A DNA stretch of 64,000 nt from Antrodiella citrinella (GCA_004802725.1 SGPM01000015.1:124001-188000), one strand, 5' to 3'. Numbered from the stretch's first letter, positions 34,478-47,275 are shown. Notes: a model not told the origin generated them from the letters alone. Translations and numbers: made by a program.

Positions 34478-37400
34478 TCAAGCCACTGTCAAGTTAGTGG
34501 ATAGGAAGATTTGGTCGCTGGTCCCCACTTTCACGGTGAACACTCCCGGTTCGACCACCCAAGCATTGTTGAGAGTCCACACTGCCAACTGAGAAATGTT
34601 GACGTTGATGGAAACTGTCTGCGAAGCTCCAGCCCTGCTCAAATGATCAACCACCTAGAAAGGTAAGAATTGGGAATTGGACGCACTGCAAGCCAATCTT
34701 CTGAAATCCAACGAGTTGCTGGTTGGGCGTCACGACCGAGCTCACGAGATCCGTCATATACACCTGCAGAACCCTCTGAATTTACGCTCTTGTGGAGGAT
34801 ACGGAGATTAGTGGCGTACCTGTACCACTTCCTTACCCTCCACGTCACCAGTGTTGTGCACTGTCACCGAAACATTGAAGTCGCCAGTCGTTCCGATGGC
34901 AGGATGTGAAAGCGACAGATCGGTACTGTATATTCAAAATGATCAGTCAAGGGGAGTTGAGAAGCACCGTAGACCAGACGAAGTGACTCACTAGCTGAAT
35001 GTGGTATAACTCAATCCATGGCCGAAGCTCCACATTGGTACAGGAGTGTCTAAAACATACTGAAAACACGTCAACGCTTTTCAACAAATCATTACATCAC
35101 GGATTCTACCTGATGCCCAAATGTGAGCTGGCCATTGTCCAAGACTTGTCCTGGGTCAATAGGCCGGCTTCCCTTGAGATAGTTGTAGAAGACAGGAGTG
35201 GTACCGACGCTGCGTGGAAAGGAGACCGGAAGTTTCCCAGACGGATTGACATCCCCAAATATGACCTCAGCGATGGCCAATCCGCCAAGTTCTCCTGGAT
35301 AGAATTGTTGCACCACCGCATCCGCATCTGACGCACGACATTGTTGTTCAATGATTTCTCGAGGATCAAGACAACAAGGGGTCGTTACTCACGTTCTTGA
35401 ATCCAAGGCTCTGCCACGGGCTTGCCACTGACGAGCACGACAATCGTCGGCTTTCCGGTAGCTTTCACAGCTTGCACCAGGCTCAGCTGGGCTCCGACGA
35501 GGCCGAGGTCCGACAAATCAACATGCTCTCCGGTCGTGGCATTTGTACCTGGGGTCCATAGAAGTGTCTGATCCAATGACCAGGTACCAACCATAACCAC
35601 AGCTACGTCAGAAGCCTGCGTTGCGGAGACGGCTGCGGCGAAGCCGGACTCGTCATTGGACCAGAGTTCGCTGCCTTGCGCGTAGTTAACTTTGACCGAC
35701 GTATTGGCAAGAAGTTGTTGAAACCCGGTAAGAGGGGAAATTCCGTTCAGCGTGGCGTTGAAGAAAACGTAGTCGCCGAACTAGATGTGGATCCTGAGCG
35801 TTGAGCGTGTACGCCATTTGAAAAAATAGCATATCACTTACCGAAACGCGGTCGACTTGGGGGCCAATCAAAGCGATAGAATCGATGTTTTTATTCAGTG
35901 GTAACGTTGCGTTGTGATTTTCAAGCAACACAATGCTTTCTGATTCCATCTGGTGTAGAAGTGGTCGAGTTTCGGGCCTCCGGAGGGTCGATCTATAGTC
36001 ATCGTAGGGGTAAGGATCTACATCTATTCGTCAGAGTCTGATCGAAGGGTTGTGAAGATCACTTACTCTCGAAGAGACCCAACGAAAACTTCGTACGAAG
36101 CATAGCTTTCACAGTCTCGTCAATGAACTTGATGTCAACTGTGCCCGCTTTCACTTGGTCTAATGATAATGGGTAGTCGTATACAAGGTGTGTGAAGCTG
36201 AAAAGTATGTACCTGGCAATGTGAGGTAGGTATACGTTCCACCACCCATCTCGCCACTAAGACCATTCTCAATAGCGGTCTTCGCTGCGCACTCTCGCGT
36301 GTCGCAGGTGCCATGGGTAGTTATCAAGAGGTCGACTGATCCTGCGTCTGTTGTTACCCAGTACTGGTATCCCCACTCTTGACGAAGCTGCACATACCAT
36401 CAGTAGAGCCCTTGGAAAAGCCAGGAATGAAAACTCACGATTTCCGTTAGCAAATCTGAGTATGGGGAGACCATAAGAGAAGCACAATATACATCATAAT
36501 AAATCCACGTACGAAGATTAGCGATTGCTGGAATACCGTCGTAGCTGGAGTAAGCAGTCATTATCGACAGACTCTCGACACATGCCCGGTTGAATGGCTT
36601 GAGAAAGTTTGTCCGAAGCTCCCTTTCGCCACCTGAAACTTGTGCAATGTTCCTGAGGCAGTGAAGTCAGCGCGAACACGACCTCAAAGAAACATAAAAA
36701 CGTACAATCCGCCTTGAGGACTACCAAATGCAGCAAAATGTTTGCAGGTAGAGGCCATGCGAGCAATGGCGGTTGAGCTTGCATTCCGACGGCGTCCAGT
36801 TTGGAGGCCAGTGACATAGGCGTGCCCCATTTCACCAGTCCTATTGTTCACAACATTAGTTAGCGTTAGACGACAGGTGGCGCAGAGATCACGCACAAGA
36901 ACGCATCTTCACCAAAATTCTCTTCCACTCTGCCCCAGCGAAGCTCCCTGGAAAGATCCAGGACTGGGGCGAAAGCTTGACTGTAGCCAAGACCTTCAGC
37001 TTCATCGGCAATGACTGCAGCAGCCTGCTGCAGTAGACCTGGATTGAAAGATGCTGCCATGCCAATTGGCGAGGGCCAGGTGGTGCCGTTATCCGTGAAA
37101 CCATGCAGACCTGCAATCATCTCAAGTAAGTCATAGCCATGCTAGTCTCAGATCGGTGATGCGATTTTACCTTCTGTCTGAACTAGAGCAGGAATGCCCA
37201 AAGTCGTATTCTCCATGAGGTACTTCTGACCGACAGTGATCGCGTAGACTATCTTATCCCAGGGTGCCAGATATCCTGCCCATATTGAACCTCCTTTCTG
37301 GAGCATCATTTCCTCCTGCAGCAAGCGATCTTCAATGCACAAATTCAAGTAGCACGACCACGGTACTCACTAGTCCCGTCTCGTTGAAGGTGAGCGTATC

Positions 37401-37708
37401 GTCTAGTGGATCACTCATGTCCATCCAACCGTCGATATCGCCCTGTATACTGAGCAAGACTCAGCACGCGCCATAGCTCGAAAAAAAACAAAAATACATA
37501 CATACATTTGCGATACTTTTTCATCCACTGTCATCCTTGGTAACAAATCATTGACCCGGTCTTCGATAGAAGCGTGAGCATTCTTATAAACAGGTAATGT
37601 TCCATCGATGTTCGTGCCCCGCGCTTCCAATGGAAAATATGCCGATGAGAACGAAATCTGCGACACAAGAGTCAAGGCAAGCGTTGACCACAAGGCGAAA
37701 ACACCCAT
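34478..37708 (-). CDS. Secreted GH3 beta-glucosidase
   Basis: Hydrolyses terminal beta-D-glucosyl residues outside the cell. The signal peptide [20 protein letters not shown] is followed by a propeptide and the GH3 (alpha/beta)8 domain: [88 protein letters not shown]. The nucleophile Asp is in [13 protein letters not shown]. The second domain includes [26 protein letters not shown] and a [12 protein letters not shown] strand, then [20 protein letters not shown] and [17 protein letters not shown]-terminal Fn3-like domain ([28 protein letters not shown]) ends just before the stop at 34478. More than ten exons with short introns; every junction I checked stays in frame (for example RVS to FGDYVFF). 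Likely acts with other cell-wall hydrolases. Substrate range (gluco- versus xylosidase) cannot be read from sequence alone. Confidence 0.9.
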
Positions 37709-38566
37709 GATGCCTCGATGTGGACGGAGGAGAACTACAGAACTACAGGGCAGATGGCGTACTTATGACCAGACATGATTATGGCAAGAATAGCAAGGCG
37801 GATGCAGCAGGGCAGAAGTATGTCCGATTGTCCGCAGGAAGCACTTCACGTTGGCCACATGCTCAGAGTCACCACATAAGCAATAGTCTTGAGCCACCGA
37901 ATGCTCCTTGACCCTACTGTATGATCCTGGGCGTGACAGCATACGGTCCGCTTTGAGAGGAAGACTGGAAGTCAAACACCTTCTTCACCGAGACATCTGA
38001 CCGATTAGAGCGACCCCGACAACTGTCCGTAAGACTTCATTTTGCTCGCTGAAGCACACTTGCGCACCTTTCTGCGTGTTTCTCCTTTCTCCGAGGTTCC
38101 AGCTGGTAGCGGCGGAGATACGATTCACTTGAGCAGATGGCCAACAACAGCATTCCGGCTAATATTTCAAGAANGCAAGCAAGAAGAGATCTATACGTTC
38201 TGAGGGTGCAGAATTAAAGTAGAACGACGCGAACCACACCAAGTGAAGCTTCAGGAATCAGAAAGAATCNAAGTCTGAGCGGCGGGAGCCAGCGTGGTCG
38301 TTGGTGTTAGACGCCGTGACTGTGAAGCATTTGTCTGCGAGCTGAGGAGACTCACCGCTCATGGTGATTCTGTCATGAACTAACAGATGTACTGTGATCA
38401 TGTCTACTCGTTTAACTAAAAAAGGCTGGTGTCTACACAAGGCGAAAATTTTCAAGTCATACATCTATCTAAGGGTTGTTCAAGCCTTCTGTTCCAGAAC
38501 ACGAAACTACTCGTATCATCCATTCCATCCATTCCGTTACGCGTAATCATTACTTTCGTCGTCAAC
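37709..38566. other. Intergenic region, GH3 promoter and FRE terminator
   Basis: No coding sequence recognised. It holds two of the seven ambiguous N calls (38174, 38270). The GH3 start (minus strand) is at 37708, so its promoter lies here; no TATA box is obvious. Confidence 0.45.
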
Positions 38567-41005
38567 TCAAAGAGAAAACTCTTCCACGTTCAGTTGTACG
38601 GTCTGTGCTCCTTTCATGATACTGACAGGACCAGCCAACGGAGCGCNTAACGCTGCACGGACCGAAGCCAGGAGGGGCGACGGACCAGAAGCTATGAAAG
38701 TTGACGTCAGAAGTATACCGACGGTGTCCGCATATGNTTGTCACCTACCATCAACAGAAACAGGTCCAACGGATGCTTTNATCTCAGTCTGAAGTAGCTG
38801 CAGAATATCCGGCCGGCCTTCATAGNATGCGANGTTATCATGCCCATCGTTCAACGAAAGAATGTCGGATTTCTTCTCATCGTTCTCGGATGTCGAGCTT
38901 TCCTCTGAGTCTTCGGAAATGTTCTTCTCGAGTTCTTCCAGAGAGGGCCGCCCAGATGTAACATATATCTGAATGGAGAGCGATACTCCCTGAGGAGTAG
39001 AAGATGCCAGAGCAGCGAATCTACCAGGGAACCATCTCAGATGGGCTAATGAAAGATTACTTCAGTCTCGTTCAATATAATTCCACTTTGCGCAACTCAC
39101 CCCGGTCACGAATTGCCCAAATGAAAACCACCCGACGTGCGCAAGCAGCATTCTCGTTTGCACGTCTGAGACAGATATCATGAGCAATGGTTTTGGAAGG
39201 GCATGCACAAAGTACTCACTTGACAATGTCCTCACAGCGAGGGAGTGTGTACGTGATACCAGATCCACCTAAGGAAGCATCAGTCGAAGTTTGGTAGCAT
39301 AAGACATAAACTAACCAGTAACAAAGACACAGGTCGAGAACGGTGTGATATCGGGCGGCGCGCCGTATGGTCCGTCTACAAGGATCGGTAACTCGGTCGT
39401 CCCCGTCTCCAATATGCGATCGTACAGAGATTTTGTGAAACCTTGTCGCACGCGGATGACGAACGAAAGATCTTGGACAATCCCCAAACCCAAACCACTC
39501 CCTTGAGCAACAGATGCAAGCGTGAAGGGATGCGACTGAAGCGGGTTGACCGAAGGGAAAGATATGAACATATGCTGGCCGGCTTTCCATCCGAATGGAA
39601 TCTGTCTCCTGACCGTCACTCGTAGCGCGTCTGAGGTGGCGAGCTCTACCACCCCGGTACATTTTCTGTGCACGAGCCACGAGTTGAACGAAATAAGACG
39701 TAAGTATCTGCATACGCGATCGAAGCCCCAGAAAACGAACGCGGGCCAGATATAGATCCCATAGCTATTGAAGTAGTTTCAGATTCAGCCGAGGACAAAG
39801 CTGACGTGTTGCTCACTTGGGTTCGTGGCAATGTATCATTGCACAGACCATGACGATGCTGGACAAAGGTATCAGCACTACAAATAAAGTGTGAAGGGTA
39901 AATAGATGACTCACATGACGAGGACCATATGACACGCATAGAAGAATTCATAACATCTTCGTCGGATTGGTTCGATGGAAGTCAAGACCAGGAAGGTCAT
40001 GGCGATACCAGCTACCAATCCGCAGACGACCCACGGTGCATATAGCCAACGAGCCCTCCCTCTGTGTATACGATACGTGAGACGTAGAACCTTGGTAAGC
40101 ATAGATGGCGTTACCTGTTGTGTAACCTGAATCAGAGCGTAAGTCGGTGGCGTAGAGCACAGAGCAGGAGCAACTTACGTGCCGAAAAGATGCACCCAAA
40201 GCATGACCAGGGTCACCCGTGAGGTCATACGATGCATCTGATTTAGCTGGAAGCAAACATCAGTTATGCATACCAAGTCGCTACAACGGCTTGATATATA
40301 CCTTTTCGTGACCGACTCCAGTCATAACTGGTGAGAATATCAGAGGCGGACTATGTGGCAGAGAGGACGAAGCTCACATCCAATTACGTTGTTCTTAGTT
40401 GAAAGTGCGACGATGAGAGGGAACTGTATTCCCGCAAGATGTCCGGCACGATTCGCCCATAGCTTGATGGTGAGGTTCTGAGCTGAATGAAAGTGAGTGA
40501 AGAGGCGAGGAGCGTCTACGATGCCCACTTACTATAGGAAAACTCCAGAGTAAACAAGATGAGAATATAGGCAACCGTCATGAGGACCTCCAGCATGGTC
40601 ATCGACACATATGGTATGCGCCACCGATAAGATAAACGCGTGAATATCGTTGAGATTGCTGTCGCCAAGCGGAAGACGAAGACATTGCCCGATGGCGATG
40701 GCGGGAAGGTGAGAGACTTGGTAGATGTATGTAGGCGGCGGCGCCTCCATGCCCAGAGTGTACATAGGAAATTGCGCAAGGTGGCAATGCCGATAATACA
40801 TACGAACATGTACCAGGTATATATAGGAAATTGCTGCGACAATCATGAGCGTCGTGGATATGACAATCTGTGATTGTGATGTTGGACGCACCTGTTCTCC
40901 CATCTTCTTGATCGCCTTCGTCCGAGCGGCTTGAGGGGTGAGAGCAGCAGCATCTACTTCGCCGTAGAAATCCTGAAGAGACGCGGTGGTATAGTTTGAC
41001 GACAT
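38567..41005 (-). CDS. Ferric reductase (FRE/NOX superfamily)
   Basis: Transfers electrons from NADPH via FAD and haem across the plasma membrane to reduce ferric iron before uptake. The start is MSSNYTTASLQDFYGEVDAA; the first exons carry several hydrophobic segments (VISTTLMIVAAISYIYLV, and those around 40500-40840) forming the ferric-reductase TM core. The FAD module has QIPFGWKAGQHMFISFP and the HPFT motif (SHPFTLAS); the NADPH module has DGPYGAPP, CVFVTGGSGI and ARRVVFIWAIRD. After an acidic Ser/Glu insert, the protein ends ASGPSPLLASVRAAL and a short tail reaching the stop at 38567. Five ambiguous N bases fall in the last two exons or the intron between them. About 12 exons. A perfect iron-GATA site lies 0.36 kb upstream of the start. 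Confidence 0.9.
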
Positions 41006-42029
41006 GACCAAGGGAGCGGTGAGGGCTATGCGCAGATGGCTAGGGGAGAGAAGTCGGAGAGCAGCTGCAGGTCAGAAGAATTCATCCGCCATATTTTATA
41101 GACCACCCCAGAGGATGTGTTTCTGGTCTGCCCGGGATTCAGACCAGCCGTCCCCAACTCGTCCCCTCGTGCAAATTTTGTGCTAGGCTTGGCATTCTGA
41201 TTTCGATCGAAGTAGCGGTCCAATAAGGACAGAATGAGGTTCCTGAGTAATACAAACATGGCGCAAGAGGTCCGGGTTGTAAGCAAGCGATTCGTATTTC
41301 TGCCTGGCATTGTACGATTCTAGGGAGGAGGTCCACATTGGATGCGAGTGCTAAGCGAGATTCTTTATCTGATAAGATGACCGGTGTGTTCATCGCATCT
41401 TATCATCAAATGAGCAGCGTGGAGATCTGATCAAGCTCGTGGCGACTAGCCCAGAATCAGAATCGGAGGGCCCGGGTGTTGCAACGAAAGCACGAGTACT
41501 CACCGAGGTTTACACAGTGATACGTATGTCAAAGAAGACTACAACACCCATGGGAAGTACTTCGTTCCCTGAGTCTGACAGAGAGGACTGACTGCGTTCG
41601 TTTGTTCATCGCGAGGGTACAGGCCAGATCCTTTCTACTGTCGGAATTACTGCAAGAAACAGGAGATCAGTTCCAGCTGGCAGTAGGACGACGTAAACTG
41701 TTATCGGATATATCGTCGGTCGTAAATAGTGAACTTTGACGCGATTGACAACAAGTCGATATCTAGTCGATGACGAACGGCCGGGTATTTTCATCGGACG
41801 CGCACTGACGCGAAACCTTGAGGCATTGCAAAAAGGAAGAAAATGCCGAGTAAAGGGACCTAGGTCCAGGGTTCAGGTTGACAACGGAGAGGATCACTAC
41901 CAGCAAGGCTGAGCAAGCTGGGTTTTCTGCCGCTGGAATGTGCAAATAAAATGAATATATTTGCGCCAAGGGAAATTATAATTTTTTCCGTCGGCGTAAA
42001 CAACTGACTTTATCTCAGTAGAAAAAATA
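41006..42029. other. FRE promoter region
   Basis: Over 1 kb without a supported gene between the ferric reductase start and the short orphan gene stop. It contains the GATA element listed separately and further GATA-type cores (TTATC at about 41400-41404 and 42011-42015). Frames here overlap on both strands and lack coding character. Confidence 0.5.
41367..41375. promoter_or_regulatory. Iron-responsive GATA site (ATCWGATAA)
   Basis: ATCTGATAA matches exactly the ATCWGATAA consensus bound by fungal iron-regulating GATA factors (SreA, Fep1, Urbs1, Sre1 families), 362 bp upstream of the ferric reductase ATG. A second GATA core (CTTATC) lies 25-30 bp away at 41399-41404. By family knowledge such sites mediate repression in iron-replete cells; action here is inferred. 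Confidence 0.6.
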
Positions 42030-42284
42030 TTATTTCTTCGCCCAGAAAGCAGGTGCTTTCTGGCGTTGGAAAACGGTTAGTCTCGTGAACCAGACGTTAT
42101 GTACAGTCTGAGTGTGTGCGGAAGACAGACCAGCATGCTCCCTGGGCCTCATTCGGAGAGGGGCGAGGTCGTACGGTTGTAGTGCGTGCTTCCGAGTCCT
42201 GACGGGAGTGAAGACATTGCTGTACTCCAACGGCGAACGCAACTCTGGGTACAGGCAGCGCAGTTGAACGGGCCAATTGATCAT
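42030..42284 (-). CDS. Short unknown protein (84 aa), divergent from MAK5
   Basis: Single exon from the ATG at 42284: MINWPVQLRCLYPELRSPLE ... ending KAPAFWAKK. Codons end mostly in C or G and avoid rare triplets, and the composition (basic, aromatic, with PREHAG and NVWFTRLTVFQRQ) looks like a real small protein, perhaps mitochondrial or ribosome-associated, though I do not recognise the family. No signal peptide or TM. It shares a 170-bp divergent promoter with the helicase gene, which would fit a housekeeping role. An alternative upstream ATG at 42288 opens another frame. Confidence 0.5.
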   Translation of the reverse strand: MINWPVQLRCLYPELRSPLEYSNVFTPVRTRKHALQPYDLAPLRMRPREHAGLSSAHTQTVHNVWFTRLTVFQRQKAPAFWAKK

Positions 42285-42454
42285 GCATGAAGCGCATTAC
42301 ATCAGACGCCCGTCAAAAAAGTCAGCGGAGCTTGAACATCCTCGATCATTGTTGCCGCCGTCCTCGAGACTTCCAAATTTCAACTTCAAGGACTGGTTCT
42401 GGGACCATCTGGGTGAATCGAACTAAGCAAGTACCCACGTATATCCTCTTCAAG

Positions 42455-45275
42455 ATGGTCAAGTCTGTACCGAAACGGAAGTCCGAAAGTCGCCCCCAAA
42501 TATCTCGCAAGAAGGTCAAAACTTCGCATCTAAGCACAAGCGATCTGCCATGGAAGATTGTTCCTACACCTAAGGAAGCCGGATTAGGAGACGACCTCGA
42601 TGGTATCTTGGAATTGGAGGAGGTGGATGGCATTGAAGTCGTGTATGAGCAGACTGGTGGAGGAAGAGTGGCAAAGTTCAATGTGAGTAACTGTGCACTC
42701 GCGCGCAGACTGTCCTCTTACATTTGTTGCAGGTGGTAGACATTGTGAATACTCAAGATGCGGAGGTCACCAGCTCAAGTACAACAGGTCCCTCTACGCT
42801 TCCTCCAATCTCAGCCAAAGACACGGTAGGGGCAATACCTGAAGTCAGCGAGGTTCCGTTTGATGGTGCGTTCTTATACACCGAAGAAATCATGGGCCTC
42901 CATTGACCGTTCCTATAGCGGAAGAACTACTCCCTGCCTGGAGAAACTTCTCTCTTCACTCTCGACTGTTACAATCGCTGTACGCTCAACACTTCAGTAC
43001 GCCAACGCCGATCCAATCCCAAGCTATCCCTGCTGCATTGAAAGGCAAAGACGTTGTTGGCGTAGCAGAGACGGGCTCAGGTAAAACACTTGCCTATGGT
43101 CTGCCTATCCTGAATTCTCTACTCCTGGATAACATCGCTCGCTATTCGTCTCCGGCTACTCAGAAACAAAAGCGTACTCTGCGGGCCCTCATTCTTGCTC
43201 CGACGCGCGAGCTTGCATTGCAAGTCTCCACTCATCTGAATGCTTGCTTGAACGACGTCTCAGAGGTGGAAGTCAAGGACGAAGCTGAAGAGGTTTTACT
43301 ATCGGTCACAAAGGGGAGTGGGAAGAGGAAGGTCGCTGCACCTGTGAAGCCCAGAGCTCCCCCGTTGGTGAGCGTTGCTGCGGTTGTAGGAGGCATGTCG
43401 GCGCAGAAGCAGCGTCGTGTATTGGATCGTGGTGTGGATGTGATGGTGGCTACTCCCGGACGTTTGTGGGATATTCTGCAAGAGGTACGCAGCCGTTGCA
43501 CTTTCTCTCTCTTGAGACTCATAGTGGCCCAGAATGATGGTTTAGCTCTTCAACTGAAGAACCTGAAGTTCCTTGTGCTGGACGAGGCGGATAGGATGAT
43601 AGAGACGGGTCATTTCACGGAGATGGAGAACATCCTCCGACTGACGTTACGTGTAGCTAAGTAGGTCGTTTCCTCATCCATCCCCGCGTTCAGTCAGTAA
43701 TATAGTCACAGGGACGATATCCTTCGGAATCCCGAAATGCCGGCGTCAGATGACGAGGGCGATGCGGAAACGACAGAAACAGACGGCATGCAGACTTTCG
43801 TCTTTTCTGCGACGCTGAGCAAAGATCTGCAACGCAACCTTAAGATCCGTCAGCGACCAAAGAAAGGGAGAAAGCAGACCAAACCTGCGTCAACTCTGGG
43901 TAAGTGCTCGCTCTTCTTGTGCTCGGTGGACCTAACACCCGGCGATAGACGATCTTGTCATGCGCCTGGACTTCCGCGATCCTGATCCCGAGGTCATTGA
44001 TCTCAGTCCGGAAGGTGGTAGAGTTTCTAGCCTCAGGGAGAGCAAGATAGATTGCCTGATGGTCGACAAGGTACGCACTCAAGCTTCTTACCTTAGCTGC
44101 AGGTTTTGACTGTACACAGGACGCGTACTTGTATTACTTCCTGTTACGTTATCCTGGTCGTTCCCTGGTCTTCCTGTCCTCCATTGACGGTATCCGTCGT
44201 CTCATGCCCTTGATGGACCTGCTTGAGATCAACGCATTCCCCTTGCATTCTCAACTTGAACAACGACAACGACTGAAGAACCTTGACCGGTCAGTCCTTC
44301 CGCTATGCCTTGTTTGCTCGTTCTAAATTCAAGTATCTAGGTTCAAAAACACCGCCGACTCGGTGCTGCTCGCCACCGACATCGCTGCACGTGGTCTGGA
44401 CATACCATCCGTGGACCACGTTGTTCATTACCAGATTCCTCGCTCGGCGGATGTGTACGTACATAGGAACGGTCGAACAGCGCGTGCCATGCGTGAGGGT
44501 TTCAGCTTGCTTATGTGTGCGCCTGACGAATGGAGACTGGTCAAAGCGTTGATGAACAGTTTGGGAAGAGGTCAGTCTTTTCTCACTTTTGTCCTTTGTT
44601 TGGTAACCACTCGTTCCGTTCTGCAGAGGAGCAGGACATTCCTGAGATCTCGATGGAGTTATATCTCTTGGACAAGATCAAAGCAAGGATCCAACTGGCA
44701 AAACAGATCGACAATGCGCAACATAAGATCAAGAGAGATAATCACGAAAAGCATTGGCTGCGAGAGGCTGCAGATGCGATGGAGCTCGAGATTGATTCAG
44801 ACATGGGCCTCAGGTACGACTCTTTCCTCGACTCGCATTGACAGTGAAACTCAACATCTGCTCTAGCTCGGACGACGACAGCAACGCCGTGCCGTCCAAA
44901 CATCAAAAGAAAACTGCCAGCATGAAAACGGCGGGACTGAAGGCGGAGCTGAAGCAGCTTCTCGCACAACCCCTGATCGCGCGCGGTGTTTCAACACGAT
45001 ATATTACATCCGGAAGCCGACCTATCGTAGATGACATGATCACTGGTGAACGTGCGTAGAATTCTCTCTTCGCCTTGCTTTCAACGGCTGACCCAAGTTT
45101 TAACTTAGATCATGAAGCGATGGTGGGGTTGAAGAAAAGTCAAGCGGGGCAAGATGTTCTGGCAGGGAAGCGGAAGAAAGCCCAGAAAGTGCCAGTGAAG
45201 GCAGAAACGGAGGAGTGGCATGGGTTTGAGCGTAATGAAAAAGAAGACGACAGCGACGATCCTTCGGACTCATGA
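42455..45275 (+). CDS. MAK5: DEAD-box RNA helicase, MAK5/DDX24 type
   Basis: ATP-dependent RNA helicase of the nucleolus; in yeast Mak5 acts in 60S subunit assembly. The start [12 protein letters not shown] leads a basic N-tail with the family motif [15 protein letters not shown]. Helicase core in order: [16 protein letters not shown] with Q motif ([12 protein letters not shown]), Walker [33 protein letters not shown] ([10 protein letters not shown]), SAT (VFSATLS), then [26 protein letters not shown] and HRNGRTARA. The large insertion between motif Ia and GGMS (rich in E, V and K) is typical of Mak5/DDX24. The C-tail is lysine-rich with [14 protein letters not shown] and an acidic Ser/Asp end. 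About ten exons with introns of 50-65 nt, all in frame. Gene symbol is by similarity of motif order. Confidence 0.88.
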
Positions 45276-45334
45276 AATCATGAAATCCTTCACCTACGAG
45301 AGCATCTCGGGGTTTATTTATCGGCGATCATATC

Positions 45335-47275
45335 TCAATTGAGGTGTTCCACGTCTCTCTTCTCTTGCATGTCAGCAACATCAATGTTGCCCCCAACCAA
45401 CACGCGCCCGCGTCGGAGTTCCTCTTCGCGTGTAGCGGGATTGCTGGCATCCAAATGCAAATGTGGGACGAACAGCGGGACTTGGTCAAAGTACGCGTCT
45501 AGCTCTGTGATCATATTGAGTAGAGATTACCACAGAAGGTAATGGACGTATCTTCAGAAGGGATTCCTCAAGTCTCAGGTAAGAACGCCCAGAAGAACAG
45601 GGCATTTGTGAATCCACAAATAGCAAAGACTAAGTAGAAACGCCATCCTGCAGATACCTCTCAATCCCCATTCTCAACGATCAATTGAGTTGCTTACCGA
45701 CACTGGCAAACGCGGGCGGGCTGACTTGAGCAATCATGACTAGAGGAGCACATTTGTCATACAAAGGATGTCGCCGATGGCATAAAGAACCTACAGTTCG
45801 ATAGACATGTTGCCGAGGAAGTCAAAGCCATAGCCTTAGCACGGGTAGCACTGTTGAACATCTCAACGGGAATCTATGCTGCGAGCCTCACAGAAAACAG
45901 GTGCACAAATGAGCACTCACTCTCCAACTGAGAGGACCAATACTCGACGAAAAGACCAGGTTGAAGTGTACGGTCTTTAGTCAACTTGGAGTGATTGTAA
46001 GAAAAGTTACCAGCCAAGTCATGACAACGAAAGCACTGCTTGCATTCTCATTGTCAGAGCCGGCAGGAAATAGTTTGATAATTATTGTCCCAATAACAAA
46101 CGTCAATCCAGAAATGGCATTGGACTATATCAGCGGACCGAGGCGATCAATGAACTACACGCATAGAGCTTCACCAATGAGCGCGATGACAGAGTTTCCG
46201 GATTGCAGACCGAGAGTCGTCGATGTATCAATGCCAATGGAGGCAAATAGTTGCGGTGAATAGTATTGAATTACGCTGACAGTACGCTGAAACAATGTCA
46301 GATATGACGAGGAAGGAATGTGCAGTGGCTTACCTAAACTGCAGTGCGATACCTATGTAGTAGCAGACGTCGGACGTTGCTCTTATTGGTGAATAGCTCA
46401 TGATTACGACCGTGCATGGCCAGATATCTGGGCGACTCCGTTAGGAGACTTGGGGGCGTACATCAGCATGTACATTCCGGCGCATACTTATTTAAGACGT
46501 ACAGAATAAAAAATGCAAGTGGTAATGCAGCTTCACATAAGTGAGTGAGCAACGCGTCTAAGTAGTACATGTTTAAACTCACGCAACATTTGAATGCCTA
46601 GCGAAGAAGCTCAGGATGAACATGGTTGGAGGATATGAAACACCTTACCAAAAGGGAGCCGCCATTGAGCTGGCTCCGTCAGATCATGTAAGGATCTATC
46701 CAATAAATGACGCAACAAGCGAGCCAACACCGAGCATGAATTGCTGCAACGTCATCAGGCGACCACAAATGCTTGGATGTGCGATTTCTGCTTGATACAA
46801 AGGTGCGAGCACTGGCATGGCAAGCATAACGATACCCATGCCGTCCAAGAAACGTCCGACGTACATATAGTGTATGTTTCGTGCGCCTGTTTGAATACAT
46901 CCACTACGGAAAAAAATGATGCAGCCAAATTTTAAAATGGCCTTTCGGCGACCCAGCCAGTCAGCAATAGACGCGACGTATATGTTTCTAGAAGTTCAAC
47001 GTTCAATACCAAACTTTCAGTGATGAAAAACAAGTCGTACAATGCAAATACTCCAAGGAGCAGACATCCAACGATCAGACCTTATGCGGTGGTGCTCGTG
47101 TTCTCCGCTGTCTTCAAAAAGTCTTCGCAAGGCTACACGGGCGTGTCAATCATGGAGGCGAACGATACTTGCAAACACTCATACTGTACTCACCAGTACT
47201 GAAGCTATGATGCCAAGATCATATCCAAACGTCACTGACCTCTGCGCAAACAGGCCGCATATCCAGGTATAGACC
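45335..47275 (-). pseudogene. Hexose (MFS sugar) transporter pseudogene
   Basis: Minus-strand fragments match a fungal sugar transporter from start to end: CGLFAQRSVTFGYDLGIIAS, IADWLGRRKAILKFGCIIF, QTGARNIHYMYVGRFLDGMG, MPVLAPLYQAEIAHPSICGR, MTLQQFMLGVGSLVASFIG, SPRYLAMHGRN, YYSPQLFASIGIDTSTTLGL, SGNSVIALIGEALCV, SNAISGLTFVIGTIIIKLFP, IPVEMFNSATRAKAMALTS, WRFYLVFAICGFTNALFFW, ITELDAYFDQVPLFVPHLH, ending DVEHLN at 45335. It is broken: a stop replaces a residue before FIDRLG, another stop before SNAIS (which also lost the RR of the RRP loop), and a stop plus frameshift after LVASFIG before DLTEPAQWRLPF. Several fragments are not joined by usable splice sites. The decay is moderate, so the loss is fairly recent. 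The N-terminus may extend to about 47400. Confidence 0.85.
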
